Assembly: GCF_000717025.1 (NCBI RefSeq)
Contig: NZ_JNXG01000016.1
Coordinates: 62,001-126,000 of the forward strand
Direction: 5' to 3'
From: Streptomyces atroolivaceus
GTDB taxonomy: Bacteria > Actinomycetota > Actinomycetes > Streptomycetales > Streptomycetaceae
DNA length: 64,000 bases
A program made the translations under genes and the position numbers. Within the stretch, counting starts at the first letter, position 1, and each line of letters begins with the position of its first letter. Under the pieces are notes generated by a model, which did not search any database, was not told the DNA's origin, and saw nothing but the letters and a program-made list of their open reading frames with translations. Positions 35,889 through 44,866 of the stretch are shown here, in pieces.

Positions 35889-37304
35889 ATGGCCCCGGAC
35901 GCCATGCGTGATGCCGCACGCTCACTCTCCGACGCACGCCCCCTGTCCTACTGGCTCGACGACCCGGGAAGGCCCAGGGCCCTTCCCGCGCTGACCGGTG
36001 ACGAACGGTGCGATCTCCTGGTCGTCGGCGGCGGGTACAGCGGGCTGTGGACCGCGCTGATCGCCAAGGAACGGGACCCCGGGCGCGACGTCGTCCTCAT
36101 CGAGGGCCACGAGGTGGGCTGGGCCGCCTCGGGCCGCAACGGTGGATTCTGCGCCGCCTCGCTCACCCACGGCCTGGCCAACGGCCTGGAGCGCTGGCCG
36201 GACGAGATCGGGACACTGGAGGAGCTGGGCGCGCGGAACCTCGACGCCATCGAGGCGGCCGTGGCCCGCCACTCCCTCGACTGCGACTTCGAGCGGACCG
36301 GCGAGATCGACATCGCCACGCAGCCCCACCAACTGGACGAGCTGCGGGAATGGCACCGAAGGACGCAGGAGCTGGGCTTCACCGGACTGGAGCTCCTGGA
36401 CCGTGACCAGGTGCGCGCCCAGGTGGACTCGCCGACGTTCCTGGGCGGCCTGCTGGACCGGCGCGGTGTCGCCATGCTGCATCCGGCGAAGCTCGCCTGG
36501 GGTCTGAAGGAGGCCTGCCTCGGCCTCGGCGTACGGATCCACGAGCACACCCGCGGCCTCGAACTGGCCCGGTCGGGTGCCGGCATGGCGGTGCGCACCC
36601 CGTACGGCAGGGTGTTCGCCCACGATGTCGCTCTCGGCACGAACGTCTTTCCGTCGCTGGTGCGGCGGGTGCGCCCGTACACCGTCCCGGTGTACGACTA
36701 CGCGCTGATGACGGAGCCCCTGAGCGCGGATCAGCTCGCCTCGGTCGGCTGGCGGAACCGTCAGGGACTCGGGGACAGCGCCAACCAGTTCCACTATTTC
36801 CGGCTCTCCTCGGACAACCGGATCCTGTGGGGTGGATACGACGCCGTCTATCCGTACGGAGGCCGGCTCGATCCCTCACTGGACCAGCGGCCGGAGACCT
36901 TCCTGAAGCTGGCCGGGCAGTTCTTCGAGTGCTTCCCCCAGTTGTCCGGTGTGCGTTTCAGTCATGCCTGGGGCGGGGCGATCGACACGTGTTCCCGCTT
37001 CTCCGCGTTCTTCGGTACGGCCCATCGCGGGCGGGTCGCGTACGCAGCCGGATACACCGGGCTGGGTGTCGGGGCCACGCGCTTCGGCGCCGAGGTCATG
37101 CTCGACCTGCTGTCGGGCCGGGAGACCGCCCGGACCGCTCTGCGCATGGTCCGGTCCAGGCCGGTGCCCTTCCCGCCCGAGCCGTTCGCGTGGGCCGGTA
37201 TCGAGCTCACCAAGCGGTCCCTCGCGCGGGCGGACAGCCATGGCGGACACCGCGATCTGTGGCTGCGGACCATGGACCGGCTGGGACTCGGCTTCGACAG
37301 CTGA
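35889..37304 (+). CDS. FAD-dependent amine oxidoreductase (PuuB-like)
   Basis: 471 residues of the DAO fold. The dinucleotide-binding motif CDLLVVGGGYSGLWTALIA lies at ~residue 40, then VDVVLIEGHEVGWAASGRNGGFC. The C-terminal ATG/GxGxG-like region reads YAAGYTGLGVGATRFGAE. Similar to gamma-glutamylputrescine oxidase, which converts gamma-glutamylputrescine to its aldehyde with H2O2. The ATG at 35889 follows AAGGAG; a TTG at 35880 is an alternative. Being the last gene of ALDH-potDABC supports polyamine catabolism. The gamma-glutamylating synthetase is not in the window. Confidence 0.88.
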   Translation: MAPDAMRDAARSLSDARPLSYWLDDPGRPRALPALTGDERCDLLVVGGGYSGLWTALIAKERDPGRDVVLIEGHEVGWAASGRNGGFCAASLTHGLANGLERWPDEIGTLEELGARNLDAIEAAVARHSLDCDFERTGEIDIATQPHQLDELREWHRRTQELGFTGLELLDRDQVRAQVDSPTFLGGLLDRRGVAMLHPAKLAWGLKEACLGLGVRIHEHTRGLELARSGAGMAVRTPYGRVFAHDVALGTNVFPSLVRRVRPYTVPVYDYALMTEPLSADQLASVGWRNRQGLGDSANQFHYFRLSSDNRILWGGYDAVYPYGGRLDPSLDQRPETFLKLAGQFFECFPQLSGVRFSHAWGGAIDTCSRFSAFFGTAHRGRVAYAAGYTGLGVGATRFGAEVMLDLLSGRETARTALRMVRSRPVPFPPEPFAWAGIELTKRSLARADSHGGHRDLWLRTMDRLGLGFDS

Positions 37305-37330
37305 GCCCGGCTCCGCGCGCCCCCTGGGGG

Positions 37331-37358
37331 GTGACGCAGATCACCACCGATCGGTGGC
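37331..37358. promoter_or_regulatory. Two overlapping palindromes upstream of 37452
   Basis: GGTGA-n6-TCACC at 37331-37346 resembles a Crp/FNR-type site (TGTGA-n6-TCACA). A perfect 14-bp palindrome CCACCGATCGGTGG overlaps it at 37345-37358. They lie ~95 bp before the gene at 37452 and may be operators. Confidence 0.4.
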
Positions 37359-37451
37359 CGAACCCGCGTCATGATCCGGGCCCCGCCCCCTCTCACCCGT
37401 GCACGCACCGGCAGGACCCTGCCGGTGCCCACGGGCAGAGGGAGGCAGTTC

Positions 37452-37901
37452 ATGACCGGCATGGGGGCGAAAGCCGCGGTCGCATGGCTCACATCGGTGG
37501 CACCGGATCCGGGTGCCTGCCGGAGGGAGTGGGAGCGGAACCCCCAGGGGATGGCGCTCCTTCCCGCCGGAAGGCGCTGGGACGTGCTGATCGTCCCAGG
37601 GGCGCTGGGCCATCCGACGCTCGATGTGCTCACCCGGCTCCTCGACAGGCCGGGGCCCGTCCTCGCGGACTTCGGCGACTCCCGGATGGGCTTCTTCGTG
37701 CCCCCGGGGACGGCGGCCCGCTGGATCGGGACCGGTATCCGCGGCGTCGGCCAAGGGGCGTGGATCGTCGCCCCCCGGCCCGGCAGCACCGTGGGCCGGG
37801 TGCGATGGCTCATCCCGCCGGACGGCTCGGGCACGCTCACCGACACGGCGCTTCTGGAGCTCGCGCTGCACGAGGCCGCTGCCGCGAGGGGCGGGAGCTG
37901 A
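37452..37901 (+). CDS. Conserved Streptomyces protein of unknown function
   Basis: 149 residues, MTGMGAKAAVAWLTSVAPDP... It has a globular, soluble look with GMALLPAGRRWDVLIVPG, RPGPVLADFGDSRMGFFVPP and ALLELALHEAAAA. I recall similar proteins as widespread in Streptomyces, and the segment order faintly recalls the N-terminal domain of bifunctional primase-polymerases, but no catalytic residues are evident. Start at 37452 has gggaggc upstream. Transcribed alone between a polyamine oxidase and a chitinase gene. Confidence 0.7.
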   Translation: MTGMGAKAAVAWLTSVAPDPGACRREWERNPQGMALLPAGRRWDVLIVPGALGHPTLDVLTRLLDRPGPVLADFGDSRMGFFVPPGTAARWIGTGIRGVGQGAWIVAPRPGSTVGRVRWLIPPDGSGTLTDTALLELALHEAAAARGGS

Positions 37902-37917
37902 GGCGCCGCCAGAGGTC

Positions 37918-37946
37918 TTGACAACCTCATTGGTCTGGACCATGTT
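37918..37946 (+). promoter_or_regulatory. Chitinase promoter with DasR-like site
   Basis: TTGACA (37918-37923), 17-bp spacer, CATGTT (37941-37946). TGGTCTGGACCA (37931-37942) inside the spacer differs by one base from the DasR operator core TGGTCTAGACCA. DasR represses chitinolytic genes until glucosamine phosphates build up. Confidence 0.7.
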
Positions 37947-37984
37947 GTGCGCACCACTCGATTCCCCCTCGCACGGAGGCTGTT

Positions 37985-39823
37985 GTGGAACGCACCGGAC
38001 CCCGCACCGGACCACCCGTCCGCCACTCCGGACTTCTGGCCGTCCTCTCGGCCGTCCTGCTCGCCGCCGGCACTCTGGCCGCCACGGCACCGGCCGCCGG
38101 AGCGGCCGACGCCGACCTGGCGCGCAACGGCGGCTTCGAGGCGGGTCTGGACGGCTGGAGCTGCACCGGCGGCAGCGGCACGGTCGTCAGCACCCCTGTG
38201 CACAGCGGGGCTTCGGCGCTGAAGGCCACACCGGCCGGCAGCGACAACGCCCGGTGCTCCCAGACCGTGACGGTGAAGCCCGGCTCCTCCTACACGCTCG
38301 CCGCGTGGGTGCAGGGCAGCTACGTCTACCTTGGGGCGTCCGGCACCGGGACCACCGACGTCTCCACCTGGACACAGTCACCCGGTGCGTACAAGCAGCT
38401 CACCACCACCTTCAGGACCGGCCCCGCGACCACGTCGGTGACCGTCTACACCCATGGCTGGTACGGCACCCCCGCCTACCACGCCGACGACCTGACCCTG
38501 ACCGGCCCCGGCGGCGACCCCGTCACCGTGCCCGCCGCCCCCGCCGGACTGCGGGCCGGCGCGGCCACCGCGTCCTCCGTGCCGCTGTCCTGGACCGCCT
38601 CCGCCGGAGCCACCGGTTACCGCGTGTACCAGGGCGGTACGAAGGTCATGGACACCACCGGTACCTCGGCGACGGTCACGGGGCTGGCCGCCTCGTCCGC
38701 CTACAGCTTCCAGGTCAGCGCCGTCAACGCCGCGGGTGAGTCGGCGAAGTCGGCGGCCGTGAGCGTCACCACGGCCGCGGGCGGCGGAGGCGGGGGCGAC
38801 GGAGGCCTCCCCGCGCGCGCCCTCGTCGGCTACCTGCACTCCAGCTTCGCCAACGGCTCCGGCTACACGCGGATGGCCGACGTGCCCGGCTCGTGGGACG
38901 TCATCAACCTCGCCTTCGGCGAGCCGACGTCCGTCACATCCGGCGACATCCGCTTCTCGCTCTGCCCCGTGGCCGAATGCCCGAACGTGGAGAGCGAGGC
39001 GGAGTTCAAGGCCGCCGTCAAGGCCAAGCAGGCCGCGGGCAAGAAGGTGCTGATCTCGATCGGCGGCCAGAACGGACAGGTGCAGCTCGCCTCCACCGCC
39101 GCCCGCGACACCTTCGTCTCCTCGGTGTCCAAGATCATCGACACCTACGGTCTCGACGGCCTGGACATCGACTTCGAGGGGCACTCGCTCTCGCTGAACA
39201 CCGGTGACACCGACTTCCGCAGTCCGACGAGCCCCGTCATCGTCAACCTGATCTCCGCGGTGAAGTCCCTCAAGGCCAGGTACGGCGAGGACTTCGTCCT
39301 CACCATGGCCCCCGAGACCTTCTTCGTGCAGCTCGGCTACCAGTACTACGGATCGGGCCCCTGGGGCGGACAGGATCCGCGCGCCGGCGCCTACCTGCCC
39401 GTCATCCACGCCCTGCGCGACGACCTCACGCTGCTGCACGTCCAGGACTACAACTCCGGCTCCGTCATGGGCCTGGACAACCAGTACCACTCCATGGGCG
39501 GCGCCGACTTCCACATCGCCATGACCGACATGCTGCTCACCGGCTTCCCCGTCGCGGGTGACCAGGCCAAGGTCTTCCCGGCGCTGCGCCCCGAACAGGT
39601 CGCCTTCGGCCTCCCGGCGTCCACCCAGGCGGGTAACGGACACACCTCGCCGGCCGAGGTCACCAAGGCGCTGAACTGCCTGACGAAGAAGACCGACTGC
39701 GGCTCGTACCGGACGCACGGCACCTGGGCAGGGCTACGCGGGCTGATGACCTGGTCCATCAACTGGGACCGCTTCAACAACTGGGAGTTCTCGAAGAATT
39801 TCGACGCCTACTTCGGGCGCTGA
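37985..39823 (+). CDS. Secreted GH18 chitinase with CBM and FnIII
   Basis: 612 residues. A Sec signal (LLAVLSAVLLAAGTLAATAPAAGAADA) is followed by a beta-sandwich binding module at ~40-175 (LARNGGFEAGLDGWSCTGG ... GWYGTPAYHADDLTLTG), a fibronectin type III domain at ~180-265, a Gly linker and the GH18 barrel at ~280-610. The catalytic motif DGLDIDFEG is intact; MTWSINWD closes the barrel. It hydrolyses chitin. GTG 37985 follows GGAGG by 5 bp. Its 3' end overlaps the convergent PAP2 gene by 16 bp. Confidence 0.93.
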   Translation: MERTGPRTGPPVRHSGLLAVLSAVLLAAGTLAATAPAAGAADADLARNGGFEAGLDGWSCTGGSGTVVSTPVHSGASALKATPAGSDNARCSQTVTVKPGSSYTLAAWVQGSYVYLGASGTGTTDVSTWTQSPGAYKQLTTTFRTGPATTSVTVYTHGWYGTPAYHADDLTLTGPGGDPVTVPAAPAGLRAGAATASSVPLSWTASAGATGYRVYQGGTKVMDTTGTSATVTGLAASSAYSFQVSAVNAAGESAKSAAVSVTTAAGGGGGGDGGLPARALVGYLHSSFANGSGYTRMADVPGSWDVINLAFGEPTSVTSGDIRFSLCPVAECPNVESEAEFKAAVKAKQAAGKKVLISIGGQNGQVQLASTAARDTFVSSVSKIIDTYGLDGLDIDFEGHSLSLNTGDTDFRSPTSPVIVNLISAVKSLKARYGEDFVLTMAPETFFVQLGYQYYGSGPWGGQDPRAGAYLPVIHALRDDLTLLHVQDYNSGSVMGLDNQYHSMGGADFHIAMTDMLLTGFPVAGDQAKVFPALRPEQVAFGLPASTQAGNGHTSPAEVTKALNCLTKKTDCGSYRTHGTWAGLRGLMTWSINWDRFNNWEFSKNFDAYFGR

Positions 39824-40605
39824 CCGCTCCTGCTGCCCGCCCGCAGGGCGAGCAGCAGGACCCCGCCGACGCACCAGGCGGCCACCACGTCCAGAGGCCA
39901 GTGGTAGCCGCGCAGCACCAGACCGACGCTCGTCGCCGCCGTGAGCAGAACGGCGGCGACGAGCGTCACCCATGACCGCTTCAGATGCGGGGACAGCAGC
40001 AGCGCCGCGGCCCCGTACGCCACCATCGCCGTGGTCGTGTGGCCCGAGGGGTAGTAGCCCGTCGCCTCCGTCAGCGGACCCTGACGGTCCGTCCACAGCT
40101 TGAGCGGGACGACCAGCGCCGGGACGGCGGCCATGGTCAGGACGGCGTACAGCGCCGCGCGCCGGGCCCGGCGGAACCAGGCGACGAGAACCGCGCACGC
40201 CAGCACGGGAACGGCGACCTGCATGTTGCCGAGGTCGGCGAAGAGCTCTGTGAGCGGTGCGGGCCCGCGCCCCGCCAGTTCCAGGCCGAGCCGCTCGTCG
40301 GGATCCAGCAGCGGGCCGTCGGCCAGCACCTGCCAGGTGAGCACGAGGAAGAGCGCCGACAGCGTCGCGGCGGCGGAGACGAGAAGAACCGGCCACCGGG
40401 GAACAGGGGGGATTGTTCCGCGGTGGCCGGTCGGATCGGTGTGCCGCGCGCCCCGGGGGGTGTGGGGCGAGCGGCCATCCGATCGGTGAGGAGTCCCGGA
40501 GCCCGAAGCTCCAGCGGTGTGCGCGATGGCACGGCCGGGACGGCACTGGGGGAGCCCCGGCCCGGCATCACCCGCAGTCCCCTGCGGGCGGGGTGTTTCT
40601 CTCAT
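39808..40605 (-). CDS. PAP2 family phosphatase, membrane-bound
   Basis: 265 residues from ATG 40605 (292 from GTG 40686; start unsure). Membrane segments begin at PVLLVSAAATLSALFLVLTW. The phosphatase triad is present: KLWTDRQGP (KX6RP-like), YYPSGHTTTAMVAYG (PSGH) and GLVLRGYHWPLDVVAAW (RX5HX3D). It probably dephosphorylates a lipid phosphate such as undecaprenyl pyrophosphate. The N-terminal ~70 residues before the first membrane segment carry low conservation signals and contain a 17-bp inverted repeat in the DNA, so the true start may differ. Confidence 0.78.
   Translation of the reverse strand: MRETPRPQGTAGDAGPGLPQCRPGRAIAHTAGASGSGTPHRSDGRSPHTPRGARHTDPTGHRGTIPPVPRWPVLLVSAAATLSALFLVLTWQVLADGPLLDPDERLGLELAGRGPAPLTELFADLGNMQVAVPVLACAVLVAWFRRARRAALYAVLTMAAVPALVVPLKLWTDRQGPLTEATGYYPSGHTTTAMVAYGAAALLLSPHLKRSWVTLVAAVLLTAATSVGLVLRGYHWPLDVVAAWCVGGVLLLALRAGSRSGQRPK
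40389..40430. repeat. 17-bp inverted repeat within the PAP2 5' region
   Basis: 40389-40405 and 40414-40430 are inverted copies with a single mismatch and an 8-nt loop. Such a stem inside a coding frame just before the first membrane segment is unusual. Confidence 0.8.
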
Positions 40606-40693
40606 CTGGGAAGACCGTACGTCAGAGGAAGGAGGCGCCGGAAGCGACAACCGTAACCCGCCATCGGCCCCGCACACCTTCTTCACACACCCT

Positions 40694-40742
40694 CACCCGG
40701 CCGCCGGTCGCCACCCTCGGGAACGACGCCCGGGGCCGGGTG
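40694..40742 (-). terminator. Hairpin after gabT
   Basis: CACCCGGCC (40694-40702) pairs with GGCCGGGTG (40734-40742), with further GC-rich pairing possible inside. It lies 12 bp past the gabT stop. Confidence 0.5.
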
Positions 40743-40753
40743 ACTCGCACGCG

Positions 40754-42094
40754 TCAGAGCCGCGCGAACGCCTGCTCGATGATGTCCAGGCCCTCGTTCA
40801 GCAGGTCCTCGCCGATGACCAGCGGCGGCAGGAAGCGCAGGACGTTGCCGTACGTGCCACAGGTCAGCACCAGCAGGCCCTCGGCGTGACAGGACTTGGC
40901 CAGAGCCCCCGCCGCGGCCGCGTCGGGCTCCTTCGTGCCGGACTTCACCAGCTCGATCGCGATCATGGCGCCCCGGCCGCGGATGTCCCCGATGATGTCG
41001 CCGTTCGGGAGCTTCGACCGCATCTCGGCGAGGCGGACCTTCATGACCTCCTCGATGCGCTTCGCCTTCCCGTTCAGGTCCAGCTCGCGCATCGTCTCGA
41101 TGGCGCCGAGCGCGCCCGCGCAGGCCACCGGGTTGCCGCCGTACGTGCCGCCGAGGCCGCCGGCGTGGGCGGCGTCCATGATCTCGGCGCGGCCGGTCAC
41201 CGCGGAGAGCGGGAGGCCGCCCGCGATGCCCTTGGCCGTGGTGATCAGGTCGGGCACGATGCCCTCGTCCTCGCAGGCGAACCACTGGCCGGTGCGGCAG
41301 AAGCCCGACTGGATCTCGTCCGCGACGAAGACGATGCCGTTGTCCTTCGCGAACTGCGCGATCGCCGGGAGGAAGCCCTTGGCCGGCTCGATGAAGCCGC
41401 CCTCGCCGAGGACCGGCTCGATGATGATCGCGGCGACGTTGTCCGCGCCGATCTGCTTGGTGATCTCGTCGATGGCCTGCGCGGACGCCTCGGCGCCGGC
41501 GTTCTCGGCGCCGGTCGGCCAGCGGTAGCCGTACGCCACCGGCACCCGGTACACCTCGGGCGCGAACGGGCCGAAGCCCTGCTTGTACGGCATGTTCTTC
41601 GCCGTCAGGGCCATCGTGAGGTTCGTCCGGCCGTGGTAGCCGTGGTCGAAGACGACGACCGCGGTGCGCTTGGTGTACGCACGGGCGATCTTCACGGCGT
41701 TCTCGACGGCCTCGGCGCCCGAGTTGAACAGCGCCGACTTCTTGGCGTGGTCGCCCGGCGTCAGCTCGGCGAGCTGCTCACAGACCTCGACGTACCCCTC
41801 GTACGGCGTGACCATGAAACAGGTGTGGGTGAAGTCGGCGAGCTGTGCCGACGCGCGGCGCACGACCGCCTCGGCGGAGGCGCCCACCGAGGTCACCGCG
41901 ATGCCGGAACCGAAGTCGATCAGCCGGTTGCCGTCCACGTCCTCGATGATTCCGCCGCCCGCCCGGGCGGTGAAGACCGGCAGCGTGGAACCCACTCCTG
42001 CGGCGACAGCCGCGACACGGCGTGCCTGCAGCTCGGCCGACTTCGGGCCGGGGATGGCGGTGACGACGCGGCGCTCCTGCGGGATGTCGGACAT
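40754..42094 (-). CDS. gabT: 4-aminobutyrate aminotransferase
   Basis: 446 residues. Class III aminotransferase motifs: FNSGAEAVENAVKIARAYT, FDHGYHGRTNLTMALT, IIIEPVLGEGGF, FVADEIQSGFCRTG, PLP Lys in ITTAKGIAGGLPLSAV and GGTYGGNPVACAGAL. This set fits GabT, which makes succinate semialdehyde from GABA and 2-oxoglutarate. ATG at 42094 with aggagcc upstream. Divergent from the VirD4-like gene; the dehydrogenase at 46599 is the likely next step. Confidence 0.93.
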   Translation of the reverse strand: MSDIPQERRVVTAIPGPKSAELQARRVAAVAAGVGSTLPVFTARAGGGIIEDVDGNRLIDFGSGIAVTSVGASAEAVVRRASAQLADFTHTCFMVTPYEGYVEVCEQLAELTPGDHAKKSALFNSGAEAVENAVKIARAYTKRTAVVVFDHGYHGRTNLTMALTAKNMPYKQGFGPFAPEVYRVPVAYGYRWPTGAENAGAEASAQAIDEITKQIGADNVAAIIIEPVLGEGGFIEPAKGFLPAIAQFAKDNGIVFVADEIQSGFCRTGQWFACEDEGIVPDLITTAKGIAGGLPLSAVTGRAEIMDAAHAGGLGGTYGGNPVACAGALGAIETMRELDLNGKAKRIEEVMKVRLAEMRSKLPNGDIIGDIRGRGAMIAIELVKSGTKEPDAAAAGALAKSCHAEGLLVLTCGTYGNVLRFLPPLVIGEDLLNEGLDIIEQAFARL

Positions 42095-42349
42095 GCGGGG
42101 CTCCTGGGGGTGTTTCGGACGCTTCTGTTTCTGCAGGCTAGGGGCGGGTGCGGGCAGCGGTCATGCTCCGATCGGGAGTGGTGGGGGCGTGTCCTTGTCC
42201 GTGGCGGACAGGTGCCCCGTGGGGACGTGTGTCCGTCGTGGCGGGCCCGTCCGCCGGGTCATACGCCCGCATGGCTGAACTCCCGGTGCCCGGGCACTAG
42301 ATTGGCCGGTGCAGAAGGCGGAACCTGGCTGGTCAGGGGGCAGCGGTTC

Positions 42350-44719
42350 ATGGACACCGAAGGCACGTACGACGCACGGGGCACGGGCGCGGACCGGGTG
42401 CCCCGTCCTGCCGGGCCACCGCCCGCTGCGCCACCGCCTCCCGCCCACGCCCCGCACGTCCGCCCTCCGTCGGCCGGGGAGGGGAGCGTCGAGGAATGGC
42501 TGCGCACCCCGCGCCCCGTGCGGGAACCGGGCGTATGGCGCTACGGGCACACCCCGCGCCCGCCGGAGAAGCCCGAGGGGGTCTCCGACCGCTCACTGCT
42601 GGTCGGGGTGCTCATCTCCGTACTCAGCGGACTGCTCCTGTGGTCCCTCTGGCGCAACGGGTACATCCCCTACCGGCTGGTCCCGCTGAAGCTCTTCACC
42701 CCCGGCGACTGGTGGTACGCGGGCACGTTCGGCGGGCCCCGGACGATCGAGGGCGCCGACGCCCTCACGGTCTACGAGGCCGTCCTCTTCGGGCTCCTGG
42801 TCTACGGCTGCGGGCGCCTGGGCAACTGGTCCGAGATCTTCAGGCGGCACGTCGCCGGCCGGGGACAGCCCTTCCTCGCGCTGGCCACCGCCGCCGGAGC
42901 GGCCCTGGCCGAACTCCTCGTGTGGAAGGACGCCGTGCCGGTGGTCCGGCCCGTGCTGATCCTCGTCGCCTCGGTGGCCGGAGGCGAGATCTACCAGAGC
43001 CAGACCGTCGTCAACGTGATCTACGCCCTGATCGCCCTCGGCGTGCTCTGGCCGTTCGCACACCTCGGCCACTGGCGCCGACTGCTCGCCGACCGGTTCG
43101 GGAAGGGCGCCGCCACGGCGCCCCGGGCCCCTGCCGAAACCCCCGACGCCCCCACTCCCGAGCAGTGGCCGGAACTCCGCGCGGCGGGCCGGACGGACGC
43201 CGCCGAGGCCCTCACCGCCGAGGTGCGCACCGGCCGGATGAACGATGTCGACGTCGCGCGGCTGCGCCACGCCTGGAGCGTGGGCCGGGGGCACCCGGAG
43301 CGCCTCGCCGCGCTCGACGAGGCCGTCCTGCGCACCGGCGGAGCCGCCGCGCTCCACCCCTCGGGAGCCCGCGACCTGCCGCGCCGCACCGCCCGGCACG
43401 ATCTGCTCACCGGCCAGGTCCGCATCGGCACCTGCGCCGACGACCCGCACAACCCGTACGCCCGCCGTGGTTCGGGCATCGCCCTGGAACCGGCCCTCCT
43501 GGGGACCTCGCTGCTCGCGGTCGGCCCGCCGGGTGCCGGGAAGTCCGCGCGACTGGTGCGGCCGGTCGTCGAGTCGCTCGCCCTGCAGGCACTCGCCGGC
43601 CGGGCCGCGGTGCTCGCCGTCGGCGGCGCCGGGGGTGAGCTCGGCCCCGACGACGCGTTCGACGTCGTGGTGCGGATCGGTGATCCGGCCTCCGTGCACG
43701 ACTTCGACCTGTACGGCGGAACGACCGACCCCGACGAGGCGGCGAGTGTGCTGGCCGAAGGGCTGGTCGGAGACGTGACCCACCTGGACAGCCGGCGTGC
43801 CGCCACCGTGCTGGCGCAGCTGCTCGGCCCCTACCGCGCCGTCCACGGACACTTCCCCCGGGTGCCCGCGCTCCGGGAGCTCCTGGACGGTGACCTCGCC
43901 GCGGTGGACGCGCTGCGGGAGGCGCTCGCCGCCGGCGGCCACCAGACCATGCTGCGCGAGCTGGAGGCCCGAACCCGTCAGAAGGGCGGCGCCGGAGACC
44001 CCGGGCCGGTGCTCGCCGACCGGATCGCGCTGCTCGACCGGCCCGCCTTCGCGCCCTTCTTCTCCACCGGGGAGGAGGCCAGGCCCTTCTCGCTCCGCTC
44101 CCTCGAGCACCTGCCGCTCCGGGTCAGGATCGACCTTCCGGAGCGGGCGCACGCCGAGGCCTCCCGGCTGCTCACCCGGCTCGTCCTCGCCCAGTTCACG
44201 GCGATCGCCGCCGCCCGCACCGACCGGTCGCTCTTCCTCTGCCTGGTCCTCGACGACGCCACACACGCCGTCACCGCGGAGACGGTCCGGGGCATCCGGC
44301 GGCTGCGGTCGGTCAACGCGGGCGCGGTGCTGACGCTGCGCACCGTCGACGACGTCCCCGAGGGGCTGCACACCCCGCTGCTCGGGGCGGTCGGCTGCTG
44401 CATGGCGTTCAGCGGGGTCACCACCTGGGACGGCAAGCGCTTCGCCGAGGTCTGGGGCAAGGAGTGGGTGGAGACCCGCGAGGTCGCCCAGCACGCGGTC
44501 TTCGCGGACCAGCCGTTCACCCGCGCCCTGCACGGGTTGCGCAAGCTCGTCACCGGCAAGGCCGTGACCCGGGACGCCGTGACCGTACGCCGGGTCGAAC
44601 GCGAGCGCTGGTCCGCGTCCGAGCTGGCGTACCAGCTGCCCGCAGGTCACGCGGTCCTGTCGCTGACGACGGTCGACGGTGAGCACGCGTCTCCGCTCCT
44701 GGTCGAGCTGGGCGGCTGA
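42350..44719 (+). CDS. VirD4/TraG-like ATP-binding membrane protein
   Basis: 789 residues. A Pro-rich N-terminus (~75 residues) precedes membrane segments (LLVGVLISVLSGLLLWSLW; YEAVLFGLLVYGCG; VVNVIYALIALGVLWPF). The ATPase domain starts near residue 360: LLAVGPPGAGKSARLVRPV is Walker A, LFLCLVLDDATHAV is Walker B. Layout resembles type IV coupling ATPases, but no partner conjugation genes are here. The ATG at 42350 is used; the frame stays open to 40517 as antisense of gabT and is rejected there. The role is unknown, and I recall it as conserved in Streptomyces chromosomes. Confidence 0.8.
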   Translation: MDTEGTYDARGTGADRVPRPAGPPPAAPPPPAHAPHVRPPSAGEGSVEEWLRTPRPVREPGVWRYGHTPRPPEKPEGVSDRSLLVGVLISVLSGLLLWSLWRNGYIPYRLVPLKLFTPGDWWYAGTFGGPRTIEGADALTVYEAVLFGLLVYGCGRLGNWSEIFRRHVAGRGQPFLALATAAGAALAELLVWKDAVPVVRPVLILVASVAGGEIYQSQTVVNVIYALIALGVLWPFAHLGHWRRLLADRFGKGAATAPRAPAETPDAPTPEQWPELRAAGRTDAAEALTAEVRTGRMNDVDVARLRHAWSVGRGHPERLAALDEAVLRTGGAAALHPSGARDLPRRTARHDLLTGQVRIGTCADDPHNPYARRGSGIALEPALLGTSLLAVGPPGAGKSARLVRPVVESLALQALAGRAAVLAVGGAGGELGPDDAFDVVVRIGDPASVHDFDLYGGTTDPDEAASVLAEGLVGDVTHLDSRRAATVLAQLLGPYRAVHGHFPRVPALRELLDGDLAAVDALREALAAGGHQTMLRELEARTRQKGGAGDPGPVLADRIALLDRPAFAPFFSTGEEARPFSLRSLEHLPLRVRIDLPERAHAEASRLLTRLVLAQFTAIAAARTDRSLFLCLVLDDATHAVTAETVRGIRRLRSVNAGAVLTLRTVDDVPEGLHTPLLGAVGCCMAFSGVTTWDGKRFAEVWGKEWVETREVAQHAVFADQPFTRALHGLRKLVTGKAVTRDAVTVRRVERERWSASELAYQLPAGHAVLSLTTVDGEHASPLLVELGG

Positions 44720-44787
44720 GCGCGAGGTTACGGGGAACCTGCCGCCCTGGCAGACTTGGCCCCGACCGTCTGTACGGGGCGGCGCAT

Positions 44788-44826
44788 TCGAGCCGTCCGA
44801 GCAGGCCGGCCCAATCGAGCCGTCCG
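44788..44826 (+). repeat. Spaced 12-bp direct repeats before the PucR gene
   Basis: TCGAGCCGTCCG occurs at 44788-44799 and 44815-44826, 27 bp apart, within 80 bp upstream of the PucR start. A partial third copy (atcgac) follows at 44840. They may be regulator sites. Confidence 0.5.
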
Positions 44827-44866
44827 CACGGTCGGCGCAATCGACTCCCAGAGGTCCGGCGGTCCC

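Noticed and set aside
40517..42349. Upstream extension of the VirD4-like gene
   Set aside because: It is antisense to gabT and lacks any domain; the ATG at 42350 has a Shine-Dalgarno-like region and starts a plausible protein.
42095..42349. GlnR-like sites upstream of gabT
   Set aside because: Two GAAAC elements occur on the minus strand but at 15-bp spacing without a GTNAC partner, so the consensus is not met.
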